64,000 nt of DNA from Stenotrophomonas maltophilia (GCA_002363385.1 DEVL01000003.1:434505-498504); one strand, 5' to 3'; positions 42,115 to 51,217 are shown, counted from the first letter of the stretch. The notes: generated by a model from the sequence alone, not told the origin. Program-made: numbers and translations.

Positions 42115-43416
42115 TCAGTGGGCGGCAGCGTCGGGGAACAACGCGCCCTGTCGCGGCGGTGGCGCCAGCCGCGCCCGCAGCGCTGCCGGATCATCCAGTG
42201 CTCGCCGCGGATGATGGTCGGCCAACTGCACGAACGGCAGCAGCTTGCTCATCGGTGCACGCAGGCGGGCCACATCGGCCACGCGCAGGCGTCCATGGCG
42301 TCGCGCCATCAGCACCCGCTTGACGTTGCGCACGCCGAGCCCGGGCACGCGCAGCAGCAGCTCCTTGGGCGCGATGTTGAGATCGACCGGGAAGCGCTCC
42401 GGGTGACGGATCGCCCAAGCCATCTTCGGGTCGATGTCCAGGTCCAGCATGCCGCCCTGGGTGGTATCGGTGATTTCCTCCACGCCATACCCGTAGAAGC
42501 GCAGCAGCCAGTCGGCCTGGTAGAGGCGATGCTCGCGTGCCAGCGGTGGCGCCTGCAGGGGCAGCGCCTTGCTGGCGTCGGGAATGGGGCTGAAGGCGGA
42601 GTAGTAGACGCGGCGCATCCGATAATTGCCGTACAGATTGTCGGCCGCGCTGAGGATCTGATTGTCGCTGGCGCCGTCCGCGCCGACGATCATCTGGGTG
42701 CTTTGCCCGGCGGGCGCGAAACGGGGTGCGCGAGCACGCCGCCCGCGCGGGGCCGGTGACGGTGCAGCGACCGCATTGCCGCCTGGAGGATCGGACTTGC
42801 GCGCCTCCTTGGCTTCCTCGATCTGCCAGCGCAGCTCACCCATGGCGCCCCGGATCGACGGCAGTGATTTCTCCGGCGCGAAACTGGCCAGCCCGGCCTC
42901 GGTGGGCAGCTCGATGTTGATCGACAGCCGATCGGCATGGCGCCCGGCGGCGGCAAGCAGTTCCGGCGATGCTTCGGGAATGGTCTTGAGGTGGATGTAT
43001 CCGGCGAACCGGTGTTCCTCGCGCAGCACCCGGGCCACTTCCACCATCCGTTCCATGGTGTAGTCGGCGTTGCGGATGATGCCGCTGGAGAGGAACAGGC
43101 CTTCGATGTAGTTGCGCTTGTAGAAATCCATCGTCAGCGCGACCACTTCGTCCACGCTGAAGCGTGCCCGCTGCACGTTGCTCGACACGCGGTTGACGCA
43201 GTACGCGCAGTCGTAGATGCAGAAGTTGGTCAGCAGGATTTTCAGCAGCGACACACACCGGCCGTCGGGCGTGTAGCTGTGGCAGATGCCCATGCCCTCG
43301 GTGCTGCCGATGCCTCCGGACGTACGCGAATCGCGCTTGCCCGCGCCGCTGGAGGCGCAGGACGCATCGTATTTCGCGGCATCGGCAAGGATGGCCAGTT
43401 TGCGGATCGTCTCCAT
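42115..43416 (-). CDS. Putative DNA modification/repair radical-SAM protein (TIGR03916)
   Basis: A 433-residue radical-SAM enzyme. The cluster motif CX3CX2C appears as CIYDCAYC (Cys66, Cys70, Cys73), followed by FSVDEVVALTMDFY. The C-terminus has a helix-hairpin-helix DNA-binding element (LLLRVPGLGVRNVKRVLMARR). Substrate is unknown; the DNA-binding end and the UdgX neighbour point to a base-lesion function. I prefer ATG 43416 (METIRKLAILADAAKYD, which is how the family starts); an ATG at 43467 would add 17 residues. Both starts have weak Shine-Dalgarno signals. Confidence 0.85.
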   Translation of the reverse strand: METIRKLAILADAAKYDASCASSGAGKRDSRTSGGIGSTEGMGICHSYTPDGRCVSLLKILLTNFCIYDCAYCVNRVSSNVQRARFSVDEVVALTMDFYKRNYIEGLFLSSGIIRNADYTMERMVEVARVLREEHRFAGYIHLKTIPEASPELLAAAGRHADRLSINIELPTEAGLASFAPEKSLPSIRGAMGELRWQIEEAKEARKSDPPGGNAVAAPSPAPRGRRARAPRFAPAGQSTQMIVGADGASDNQILSAADNLYGNYRMRRVYYSAFSPIPDASKALPLQAPPLAREHRLYQADWLLRFYGYGVEEITDTTQGGMLDLDIDPKMAWAIRHPERFPVDLNIAPKELLLRVPGLGVRNVKRVLMARRHGRLRVADVARLRAPMSKLLPFVQLADHHPRRALDDPAALRARLAPPPRQGALFPDAAAH

Positions 43417-43609
43417 GGAACGACCGTACCGGGCCGCGGTCTCATCCAGTGAGACGGGTCTGCCCATGCCTGAAGAATTCAGAATTCAAGGCGTTTTCTT
43501 TCAGACCGGAGCGGGTATCGACGTTCCTTAACCGCTCGACGTTGACTTGAACCGGACAGCTGAGTAGATTCGTCCCCAACACGGCCCTCGCCTCTTGGTC
43601 TGCAAAGAC

Positions 43610-44602
43610 TTACGCGGGGGTTTTTATTGTCTGCCACCAGTGCAGCCAGTCGCTCGGGACACCCATATCCGACAGGGAAAGCTCGCGATCGGAATGCTGG
43701 GTGGGGAACGACAACAGATGGTTCCGCATCCGGTCATGCCACAGCGTGGTCGGGGAGATGGTATTCAGAAGATGTCTCGCGATTGCAATGATCGCGAACG
43801 GCTTCGCGATCAGATCGGCCTTCCCTATGAACGCGTCGCACCACTCAATCTGACCTCGTGCAGGGAGTTTCGGTTGATCCACTACGTTCCTGTTCCACAC
43901 TCTGCTGTGGTGTGCGGCAAGGTTGCGCAGGTAGTTCAGCGATCGAAGCCATGTTGAAAAGGTTTTCCAATCAGCAAGTCCGTACTTCGCTGCGATTACT
44001 TGCTGGTCGGCCACCTTCATCATCGAGATGAGCTGTGAGACTGCACCGAAATCCAGGATCTCCACGGCCACCCAGATCGGGAGATCAGGTCCATGTTTCT
44101 CGCGATAGTGGATAACGAAATGCTCCTTTGAGCGCTGCAGCAGGCGATCGTACTTCCGTCGCCATGTGTCGTACTCAGACATTCCCGTATGTGGGTTGCG
44201 TCGGCCGGCGAACGATGGATGAAGTGCGTCGAGGCACAGATGGCCGAATGTGCTGGATCTACCAAGAACATAGGCGAGATCAACTCTGAGGGCGATCTCA
44301 ATCCGCTCAAGTGCATCCAGAACCAGAAGTCGCAGCTTCTTATCGAAGAGATAGAGCGCTGTTGCGTCGGAGAGACGGGAGTTCTTGACGAATGCGTCAG
44401 AGCTGAGCGTCGTCAATCGCCCTGTGGCAGGATCCTGGCTGACCACGAATCTTCGAAACGGATACCAGTAGGCGCTCAATCGGTAGTAGCCAATCCTCTC
44501 CAGGTGGCGCAGCGCAGCTTGCTCATCGGTAATGATCATTCCACGCGATTTCAGAAGTTCCATCTGCTCGGTGAATGTCTTCCATGGACGGTCATAACCC
44601 AT
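43610..44602 (-). CDS. Abi_2 family (AbiD/AbiF-like) abortive-infection protein
   Basis: A 330-residue protein of the Abi_2 family, a phage-defence toxin class related to HEPN RNases. It starts with RPWKTFTEQMELLKSRG and has IGYYRLSAYWYPFR and the HEPN-type motif R226-N-L-A-A-H231 in LRNLAAHHSRVWNR, the predicted catalytic site. Base composition is visibly less GC-rich than the neighbours, and codon third positions are more mixed, so recent acquisition is likely. No recognisable protein antitoxin lies next to it. The short flanks (43468-43609 and 44603-44671) are the only places for an RNA partner. Confidence 0.85.
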   Translation of the reverse strand: MGYDRPWKTFTEQMELLKSRGMIITDEQAALRHLERIGYYRLSAYWYPFRRFVVSQDPATGRLTTLSSDAFVKNSRLSDATALYLFDKKLRLLVLDALERIEIALRVDLAYVLGRSSTFGHLCLDALHPSFAGRRNPHTGMSEYDTWRRKYDRLLQRSKEHFVIHYREKHGPDLPIWVAVEILDFGAVSQLISMMKVADQQVIAAKYGLADWKTFSTWLRSLNYLRNLAAHHSRVWNRNVVDQPKLPARGQIEWCDAFIGKADLIAKPFAIIAIARHLLNTISPTTLWHDRMRNHLLSFPTQHSDRELSLSDMGVPSDWLHWWQTIKTPA

Positions 44603-44671
44603 CGCCGATCTGCGCCACGTTGAAGAAGTACCGACGATACCATCGACGCTGCCCGACGATGGATGCGCACG

Positions 44672-45100
44672 CTAGAACGTCACCTTCACCGATTCCGCGC
44701 TGTACCTCGCCGGCCCATGGAACACCACCTCGATGTTGTTGCCATCCGGATCCAGCGCGAAGGCCGCGTAGTACCCCGGATGGTAAGGGCGTTCGCCCGG
44801 CGCACCGTTGTCCTTGCCGCCGTTGGCCAAGGCGGCCCGGTGGAAGGCGTCCACGGTCGCGCGGTCGCGGGCCTGGAAGGCGAGATGATGGCGGCCGGTG
44901 AGTTGGCCCAGTGCGGCTTCACTGTCCGCCGTGGAAATGAACAGCTCGTCGGCCCAGAAATAGGTGTCGCCTTCACCGGCAATCGGGATGCCGATCGTGT
45001 CGAGCACGGCCTTGTAGAAGCGGCGGCTGGCGGCAAGATCCTTGACCACCAGCTGCAGGTGATCGATCAGCCGGCCGCGGTGCAGTTCCATCGTTTCCAT
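44672..45100 (-). CDS. VOC (glyoxalase/bleomycin-resistance fold) protein
   Basis: A 142-residue vicinal-oxygen-chelate protein. Two babab modules are visible: IDHLQLVVKDLAASRRFYKAVL at the start and HHLAFQARDRATVDAFHRAAL in the second half, ending YYAAFALDPDGNNIEVVFHG. Potential metal ligands are His near residue 14, His near 73 and Glu near 125. Substrate unknown; such proteins can be glyoxalases, dioxygenases or resistance proteins. ATG 45100 has GGAG 6 bases upstream; the frame continues further upstream only into non-conserved sequence. Confidence 0.82.
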   Translation of the reverse strand: METMELHRGRLIDHLQLVVKDLAASRRFYKAVLDTIGIPIAGEGDTYFWADELFISTADSEAALGQLTGRHHLAFQARDRATVDAFHRAALANGGKDNGAPGERPYHPGYYAAFALDPDGNNIEVVFHGPARYSAESVKVTF

Positions 45101-45284
45101 ACCGGCTCCGTTGGGTGGGTGGGATGGGGCGCAGATATACCACTGGAGGGTGCCTGCAGCTTTGTCGCTGTGTCGACCTTGCTGACCACGCGCGGTGACC
45201 TGTCGGCCGCGGCCCTTCCGTCGACCCGCGCGCTGACCTACGCTGCGCACTGGCGTCATCGACGCGCGGGCGGAGGACGGAACG

Positions 45285-45647
45285 ATGCTGTGGATGGTGA
45301 TGATGGCCCAGGCGGTCGCAGGCGACGCCGGCTATGAACAGGCGCGCGCACTGGCGCAGCGCGATGAAGCCAGCCTGGCGCCGGCGGCGTACACGCAGAT
45401 GCTGGACAGCATGAGCCGGGTGGGCGGCGAGAGTTTCGCGCGGTGCATGCCGACCCCCGCGCCGGAGACGCTGGCCCCGTTCACCGTGGTGCTGCAGCTG
45501 GATGCACAGGGCAAGGTGGTGCGGACCTGGCGCGAAGGCGACGAAACGGTAGCTCGCTGTGTCGATGCGGGCTTTGCTGGAAAAACACTGTTTGTGCCGC
45601 CGAAAGCGCCGTTCCATGCGGCCTTCGAGTTCCAGGTCCCGCCATGA
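45285..45647 (+). CDS. Hypothetical protein, possibly secreted
   Basis: A 120-residue protein I cannot assign. The N-terminus MLWMVMMAQAVAGDAG looks like a short signal peptide. The rest has a helix (EQARALAQRDEASL), two Cys (in ARCMPTP and VARCVDAGF) that might pair, and a strand-rich centre (FTVVLQLDAQGKVVRTWRE), somewhat like a TonB C-terminal or lipocalin-like unit, without clear homology. GGAGG lies about 8 bases upstream of the ATG. It converges with the glyoxalase gene. Confidence 0.6.
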   Translation: MLWMVMMAQAVAGDAGYEQARALAQRDEASLAPAAYTQMLDSMSRVGGESFARCMPTPAPETLAPFTVVLQLDAQGKVVRTWREGDETVARCVDAGFAGKTLFVPPKAPFHAAFEFQVPP

Positions 45648-45654
45648 CGCCCAC

Positions 45655-45680
45655 GACGCGCCGGTACGCGCCGGCGCGTC
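45655..45680. terminator. Hairpin between convergent genes
   Basis: GACGCGCCGG (45655-45664) pairs perfectly with CCGGCGCGTC (45671-45680) across a 6-base loop. No T-run follows on either strand, so its strength is uncertain. Confidence 0.55.
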
Positions 45681-45695
45681 GCGGAGAGGCAGGGG

Positions 45696-46223
45696 TCAGG
45701 CGATCGGGGTGTTGGAGATGATCTCCACCCAGTAGCCATCCGGATCCTTGATGAAGGCCAGGTGCTTCATGCGGCCGTCTTCCAGGCGCTTCTGATAGGG
45801 CACCTGCAGCGCATCGAAACGCTTGCAGGCGGCCTGGATGTCCGGCACGGACACGCAGATGTGGCCGAAGCCGCGCGGATCGCTGTTGCCGTCGTGATAG
45901 ACCGCGCCGGCCTGGGTTTCAGTGCCGTGGTTGTGGGTCAGCTCCAGCACGCCGGGAATGCCGGCCATCCACACGCGGCGGGCCTCGTCGCCCTCGGGGA
46001 TCTGCGTGCCGGCCGGCAGCAGGGCCAGGAAGTACAGGCTGAATTCGGCGTCGGGGAAGTGGCGCAGATCGATCAGGCGGAAGCCGAGCACGTCGGTGTA
46101 GAACGCCAGCGAGGCGGCGGCATCCTTCACGCGCAGCATGGTGTGGTTGAACACAAAACCGGTGGTTTCGGCCGGCGTCTGGGCGGCGACACCGGGCTGG
46201 TTCTGGAAGGCGGCGAGGCTCAT
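45696..46223 (-). CDS. gloA: Lactoylglutathione lyase (glyoxalase I)
   Basis: A 175-residue glyoxalase I that converts the methylglyoxal-glutathione hemithioacetal to S-lactoylglutathione. Metal ligands and core motifs are visible: FNHTMLRVKDAAASLAFYTD, GVLELTHNHGTE, FGHICVSVPD and YWVEII, matching the longer eukaryote/Pseudomonas-type class with an N-terminal extension. The start MSLAAFQNQPG at 46223 is the family one; upstream codons to 46334 overlap the promoter of the next gene. Confidence 0.93.
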   Translation of the reverse strand: MSLAAFQNQPGVAAQTPAETTGFVFNHTMLRVKDAAASLAFYTDVLGFRLIDLRHFPDAEFSLYFLALLPAGTQIPEGDEARRVWMAGIPGVLELTHNHGTETQAGAVYHDGNSDPRGFGHICVSVPDIQAACKRFDALQVPYQKRLEDGRMKHLAFIKDPDGYWVEIISNTPIA

Positions 46224-46332
46224 GGGGCATCCTGGGGGAGGGCCGCATCGGTGCGGCGGATACGTCATTTTACCGGTCCCGGCCGGGTGGGGTGACGGGT
46301 AGAATGGTGTGTCTCCCTGATCAGCGTTCATC

Positions 46333-47445
46333 ATGTCTCAGCGTGAATGGGTGGCGTCCGCCATCCGCAAGATCGAAGCCGATTTCAACCGTTCGGCCGA
46401 TACCCACCTGATCCCGATGGACCTGCCGGGGTTTGATGGCATCGACCTGTATTTCAAGGACGAATCCAGCCATCCCACCGGCAGCCTGAAACATCGTCTG
46501 GCGCGTTCGCTGTTCCTGTACGCGCTGACGAACGGCTGGCTGCGTGAAGGCCGCCCGGTGATCGAAGCCTCCAGTGGCTCCACGGCGGTGTCCGAAGCCT
46601 ATTTCGCCCGGTTGCTGGGCCTGCCCTTCATCGCGGTGATGCCGGCCACCACCTCGCCCGAGAAAATCGCGGCGATCGAGTTCCACGGCGGCCGCTGCCA
46701 CCTGGTGGAGCGCGCCTGCGACCTCAACTGCGATTCCGAAGCGCTGGCCCGCGAGACCGGTGGCCACTTCATGGACCAGTTCACCTACGCCGAGCGCGCC
46801 ACCGACTGGCGCGCGAACAACAACATCGCCGAATCGATCTTCAAGCAGATGGCCGAGGAGCCGCATCCGGTGCCGGAGTGGATCGTGTGCAGCCCGGGTA
46901 CCGGCGGCACCGCCGCCACGCTGGGCCGCTACGTGAGCTACCGCCGGCATGACACCCGCATCCTGTGCGCGGACCCGGAAGTGTCGGTGTTCTACGACGG
47001 TTACTGCGCCGCACTGGCGGGGCAGCCCTGGCGCGAGTTGACCTGCAGTGGCGGCTCGCGCGTGGAAGGCATCGGCCGGCCGCGGGTGGAATCGAGCTTC
47101 ATCCCGACCAGCGTCGATGCGATGGTCAAGGTGCCCGATGCGCTCAGTCTGGCCGCAATGCGTCATGTCAGCCGCCAGTTGGGCCGTCGCGTGGGCGGTT
47201 CGACGGGCACCAATTTCATCGGCGTGCTGCAGGCCGCGCAATTGATGCGCGATGCCGGGCGAAGCGGCTCGATCGTGACCATTCTGTGCGACAGCGGCGA
47301 GCGCTATGCGCACAGCTACTACAACCCCGCGTGGTATCCGAAGCAGGGCATCGATGTGGACGGCGCCGATGCGATGCTTGCCGCCGCCGTGGCGGGGCAG
47401 GGGCTGCCGGTGCTGCCCTGCGTCTCGCTGGAAGCGCTGTACTGA
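46333..47445 (+). CDS. PLP-dependent cysteine synthase-like enzyme
   Basis: A 370-residue fold-type II PLP enzyme. The PLP lysine is Lys53 in PTGSLKHRLA; phosphate-binding SSGSTAVSEA and the glycine loop SPGTGGTAATLGRY are present. It resembles the L-cysteine desulfhydrase/Cds1 and cysteine-synthase-like group that is longer than CysK (about 320). The exact reaction, either cysteine synthesis or desulfhydration, cannot be decided from the sequence. A TAGAAT box lies about 30 bases upstream. It is divergent from gloA. Confidence 0.85.
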   Translation: MSQREWVASAIRKIEADFNRSADTHLIPMDLPGFDGIDLYFKDESSHPTGSLKHRLARSLFLYALTNGWLREGRPVIEASSGSTAVSEAYFARLLGLPFIAVMPATTSPEKIAAIEFHGGRCHLVERACDLNCDSEALARETGGHFMDQFTYAERATDWRANNNIAESIFKQMAEEPHPVPEWIVCSPGTGGTAATLGRYVSYRRHDTRILCADPEVSVFYDGYCAALAGQPWRELTCSGGSRVEGIGRPRVESSFIPTSVDAMVKVPDALSLAAMRHVSRQLGRRVGGSTGTNFIGVLQAAQLMRDAGRSGSIVTILCDSGERYAHSYYNPAWYPKQGIDVDGADAMLAAAVAGQGLPVLPCVSLEALY

Positions 47446-47569
47446 GCGGGGCGCCGGGTCTGGCGTGAACCTGGCCCATCGGGGCACCCCGGGGCCTTGT
47501 GTGGGGTGGGGGGCAATGCCATATCGTGGGGTGATGCCGCCGCAGCGGCCCCGTTGTCTGGAGATGCCT

Positions 47570-49597
47570 GTGACCCCCACCAACCCCCTGCTCGATTTTT
47601 CCGGCCTGCCGCGCTTCGATGCGATCCAGCCCGAGCACATCGCCCCGGCCATTGATGCCCTGCTGGCCGAGGCCGAAGCGGCGGTGAAGACCGCCGAGAC
47701 CGTCACCCCGGTGACCTGGGCGAGCTTCGCCGATCCGCTGGACGATGCCACCGAGCGCCTGTGGCGCGCGTGGGGTCAGGTGGGTCACCTGCAGGCTGTG
47801 GTGAATACCCCGGCGCTGCGCGAGGCCTACAACGCGAACCTGCCCAAGGTGACGCGCTTTGGCAGCGCGCTGGGGCAGAACCTGGCGCTCTATCAGCAGT
47901 ACCGTGCCCTGGCCGCCGCGCCGGAAGCGGCGCAGTACGAGCCGGCACGCCGCAAGGTGCTGGAGAACGCCCTGCGTGATTTCCGCCTGGGCGGTGCTGA
48001 ACTCGATGACGCTGGCAAGGCGCGCTACAGCGCGATCCGCGAGGAACTTTCCGCGCTCTCGGCGACGTTCTCGCAGAATGTGCTCGATGCGACCGATGCC
48101 TGGTCGCTGCACGTGGAAGACCGCGCCGAACTGGCTGGCCTGCCCGACGATGTGATTGCCGCCGCCCGCGTCGCTGCGGAGAAAGACGGCCTGACCGGCT
48201 GGAAGCTGACCCTGCAGATGCCGTGCTACATCCCGGTGCAGACCTACGCCGAACATCGTCCGCTGCGTGAGGCGCTGTATCGCGCCAATGCGGTCCGCGC
48301 CTCCGAATTCGGCGATGCCTCGCTGGACAACAGCGGCAACATCGATCGGGTGCTGGCGCTGCGTGCGGAGCTCGCCGCGCTGCTGGGCTTCGCCAACTAC
48401 GCCGAGTACTCGATCGCCACCAAGATGGCCGACGATGCGCCGCAGGTGCTGGGCTTCCTGCGCGATCTGGCGGCGCGTGCCAAGCCGTATGCACAGCGCG
48501 ACCGTGCCGAGCTTGAGGCCTTCGCGCGCGACGAGCTGGGTATGCCCGAGCTGGAGGCGTGGGACCTGGCCTTCGCGGCGGAGAAGCTGAAGCAGGCGCG
48601 CTACAGCTATTCAGAGCAGGAGGTGAAGCAGTACTTCACCGAGCCGAAGGTATTGGACGGCCTGTTCAGCGTGATCCGCAGCCTCTACGGGCTGGAGGTG
48701 CAGCCGGACAGCGCGCCGGTGTGGCACCCGGACGTGCGCTTCTTCCGGGTGGTCGATGCGCAGGGCGCGCTGGTGGGCCAGTTCTATCTGGACCTGTACG
48801 CGCGCGAAGGCAAGCGTGGTGGCGCGTGGATGGACGATTGCCGCAACCGCCGCGAAACCGCCGCCGGTGTGCAGACGCCGCTGGTGTACCTGGTCTGCAA
48901 CTTCGGCAAGGGCGCCGCAGGGCAACCGGCGACCTTCAGCCACAGCGATGTGACCACGCTGTTCCATGAAATGGGGCATGGCCTGCATCAGTTGCTGACC
49001 CGCATCGGTGAGCTCGGCGTGGCCGGCATCAACGGCGTGGAGTGGGACGCGGTGGAGCTGCCGAGCCAGTTCATGGAGAACTTCTGCTGGGAATGGGACC
49101 GTGTGCAGGCGATGACCGCATACGTGAGCACGGGTGAGCCGCTGCCGCGTGCACTGTTTGACCGCATGCTGGCCGCACGCAATTTCCAGAGCGGCATGTT
49201 CACCGTGCGCCAGCTCGAGTTCGCTCTGTTCGACATGCAGCTGCACAGCGCTTTCGACCCGACCCAGGACAGCGTGCAGGCGCTGCTGGAGCGTGTGCGC
49301 GATGAGGTGGCGGTCAACCGGCCGCCGGCCTGGAATCGCTTCCCCAATCAGTTCAGCCACATCTTCGCCGGTGGCTATGCGGCGGGCTACTACAGCTACA
49401 AGTGGGCCGAGGTGCTGAGCGCTGATGCCTATGCCGCGTTCGAGGAAGCCCCGGACAAGGTGACCGAAACCGGTCAGCGATTCCGCGACGAAGTGTTGTC
49501 GCGTGGCGGCAGCCGCAGTGCGGCAGAGAATTTCGCTGCGTTCCGCGGCCGCGCGCCGACCGTGGACGCGCTGCTGCGGCATAACGGCATGGTGTGA
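47570..49597 (+). CDS. prlC: Oligopeptidase A (M3 metallopeptidase)
   Basis: A 675-residue cytoplasmic zinc peptidase (E. coli PrlC 680) that degrades signal peptides and short peptides. The zinc site is HEMGH (466-470) in TLFHEMGHGLHQLL, with the distal Glu in LPSQFMENFCWE. I chose GTG 47570 because GGAG at 47560-47563 lies 6 bases upstream; the ATG at 47564, two codons earlier, touches the Shine-Dalgarno and cannot use it. Upstream in-frame codons to 47306 overlap the previous gene. Confidence 0.95.
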   Translation: MTPTNPLLDFSGLPRFDAIQPEHIAPAIDALLAEAEAAVKTAETVTPVTWASFADPLDDATERLWRAWGQVGHLQAVVNTPALREAYNANLPKVTRFGSALGQNLALYQQYRALAAAPEAAQYEPARRKVLENALRDFRLGGAELDDAGKARYSAIREELSALSATFSQNVLDATDAWSLHVEDRAELAGLPDDVIAAARVAAEKDGLTGWKLTLQMPCYIPVQTYAEHRPLREALYRANAVRASEFGDASLDNSGNIDRVLALRAELAALLGFANYAEYSIATKMADDAPQVLGFLRDLAARAKPYAQRDRAELEAFARDELGMPELEAWDLAFAAEKLKQARYSYSEQEVKQYFTEPKVLDGLFSVIRSLYGLEVQPDSAPVWHPDVRFFRVVDAQGALVGQFYLDLYAREGKRGGAWMDDCRNRRETAAGVQTPLVYLVCNFGKGAAGQPATFSHSDVTTLFHEMGHGLHQLLTRIGELGVAGINGVEWDAVELPSQFMENFCWEWDRVQAMTAYVSTGEPLPRALFDRMLAARNFQSGMFTVRQLEFALFDMQLHSAFDPTQDSVQALLERVRDEVAVNRPPAWNRFPNQFSHIFAGGYAAGYYSYKWAEVLSADAYAAFEEAPDKVTETGQRFRDEVLSRGGSRSAAENFAAFRGRAPTVDALLRHNGMV

Positions 49598-49637
49598 CCC
49601 CGGTACTACCCGGCAGCGTGATCGGACGGCACGTGGC

Positions 49638-50438
49638 TCAGTCCGCGTAGATCATCTTGCGGGTCATGCCGCCGTCGACGATGTGGTCCTGGCCGGTGAT
49701 GAAACCGGCCAGGTCCGAAAGCAGGAACACCGCCAGCGCGCCGATGTCCGGCGGCTGGCCAACCCGGCCGACCGGGTGCTGGGCATGATCGCGGCGCGAG
49801 AGCTTTGGCGTGCGCCGGCGTGACGGTGCCTGCCAAGCATCGGTGGTGATCCAGCCGGGGCTGATGCAGTTGACCCGCACGGCCGGCCCTTCGCTCAACG
49901 CGAGTGCATGGGTGAAGGCGACCAGCCCGCCCTTGGCCGCGGCATAGGCTTCACTGTCCGGTTCGGACTGCCAGGCACGCGTCGAGGCGATGTTGAGGAT
50001 GGCCCCGGCGTGCTCGCGCAGGGCGGGCAGGGCGTGTTTGCTGCACAGGAAGGCGCCATGCAGGCTGGAGAGGCGGCGTTGCCACTCGGCCAGCGGCATC
50101 TGCGCCAAGGGCGTGCCATGGGCACTGGCGATGCCGGCATTGTTGACCAGGCCATCCAGGCGCCCGAAGCGCTTCATCGTCGCTTTCATCAGCGCCTGCA
50201 CACTGCGCTCGCTGGCCACGTCCGCGCGCTGGAACGCCGCGCGCTCCGGCAGCGCCCACTCCTTCAGACAGGCCTTGCCAGCATCGGCATCCAAGTCGGC
50301 GATCATCACGCTGCCTCCGGCGCCGAGCACCGACTGGGCGATGCCACGGCCCACTCCCTGCGCACCGCCAGTGATCACCACCACGCGATCGCGCAGCGGC
50401 TGAGCCGACCAGTCGAGGATGGGCGGGGTCAGTGACAC
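49638..50438 (-). CDS. Short-chain dehydrogenase/reductase
   Basis: A 266-residue classical SDR. Cofactor motif TGGAQGVGRG, NNAG in GLVNNAGIA, and the active-site pattern Ser, Tyr and Lys with YAAAKGG are present. The C-terminal GFITGQDHIVDGGMTRKM is typical of acetoacetyl-CoA/sorbitol-type SDRs. An insertion rich in Arg (APSRRRTPKLSRRDHA) occupies the substrate loop. Substrate unknown. It overlaps the end of the DUF1415 gene by 10 bases, so they are co-transcribed. Confidence 0.9.
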   Translation of the reverse strand: MSLTPPILDWSAQPLRDRVVVITGGAQGVGRGIAQSVLGAGGSVMIADLDADAGKACLKEWALPERAAFQRADVASERSVQALMKATMKRFGRLDGLVNNAGIASAHGTPLAQMPLAEWQRRLSSLHGAFLCSKHALPALREHAGAILNIASTRAWQSEPDSEAYAAAKGGLVAFTHALALSEGPAVRVNCISPGWITTDAWQAPSRRRTPKLSRRDHAQHPVGRVGQPPDIGALAVFLLSDLAGFITGQDHIVDGGMTRKMIYAD

Positions 50439-51007
50439 GGCGGCATGTCGTTGCGGCCCAGCAGGCGCGTCCAGCCTTCGATGCCGAGCTTGTCCAGGGT
50501 TTCGATGTTGCGCTCCACGATCACGTCCGGATCCGGGAACGCGGCGACCGCACGCTCCACGCTGTCTTCGCGCAGCAGGTGCAGGGTCGGGTAGGGCGCA
50601 CGGTTGGTGTAGTTGCTCACGTCATCCGGCGCCGCGCCGGCGAACTGGTACTGCGGATGGAAGCTGGCCACCTGCAGGATGCCCTGCAGATCCAGTGCTT
50701 CGATCGCCGCATCGGCGTTGTCGAGGAAATCGTTGTAATCCAGGAAATCGGTCAGCACGTCCGGATGCACGATCAACGTGGTGTCGATCTGTTCGGCCGG
50801 CGTATCGCGCAGCAGGATCAGCTCTTCGGCCAGTTCCTCCACCAGCGCTTCCGGCGTGGTCGCATCGCTGAGCACGAAGCGCACCTGGTCCTTCACGTAC
50901 ACCGCTTTGGCGAACGGGCACAGGTTCAGGCCGATGACGATCTGCTCCAGCCATTTCCGGGTCTCGGCAATGGGGTCGTGGGGGGCAGTGAGGGACGCAT
51001 CGTTCAT
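50429..51007 (-). CDS. DUF1415 family protein
   Basis: A 192-residue soluble protein of DUF1415. Conserved features: ETRKWLEQIVIGLNLCPFAKAV, LIVHPDVLTDFLDYNDFLD, GILQVASFHPQYQFAG and APYPTLHLLREDSVE. The invariant Cys in NLCPF and the His in FHPQY suggest a metal or redox site, but the role is unknown. ATG 51007 is chosen because upstream residues to 51079 are not conserved. It overlaps the SDR gene that follows. Confidence 0.88.
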   Translation of the reverse strand: MNDASLTAPHDPIAETRKWLEQIVIGLNLCPFAKAVYVKDQVRFVLSDATTPEALVEELAEELILLRDTPAEQIDTTLIVHPDVLTDFLDYNDFLDNADAAIEALDLQGILQVASFHPQYQFAGAAPDDVSNYTNRAPYPTLHLLREDSVERAVAAFPDPDVIVERNIETLDKLGIEGWTRLLGRNDMPPCH

Positions 51008-51079
51008 GGCGGGCGGTGTCGCTGGCTGGGCTGTTGATTGTACGGCGCGGCGGTGAAGCGGGTGGGTGATCGGCTCCAC

Positions 51080-51096
51080 TGTCCATTAACTGGACA
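51080..51096. promoter_or_regulatory. Possible operator upstream of the aldehyde/alcohol dehydrogenase operon
   Basis: TGTCC (51080-51084) and GGACA (51092-51096) form an inverted repeat with a 7-base spacer, about 120 bases before the start codon at 51218. No sigma-54 promoter was found downstream of it. Confidence 0.35.
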
Positions 51097-51217
51097 CCGG
51101 TCATCCTGATAAATCCTTATCCGGCAATCACTTGCAGTGATCGAGCCAACGGCCAATAGGCAGTGGCCCGCCGCAGGTATCCAATGGCCGGGTACACGAC
51201 GCAAGGAGTTATCCGCG

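Noticed and set aside
43474..43486. GAATTCAGAATTC as an attachment site or insertion footprint next to the Abi gene
   Set aside because: No matching copy was found on the other side of the Abi gene, so there is no sign of a target duplication.
51137..51217. An upstream extension of the aldehyde dehydrogenase from the in-frame start at 51137
   Set aside because: The added 27 residues are not conserved and AAGGAG directly precedes the ATG at 51218.
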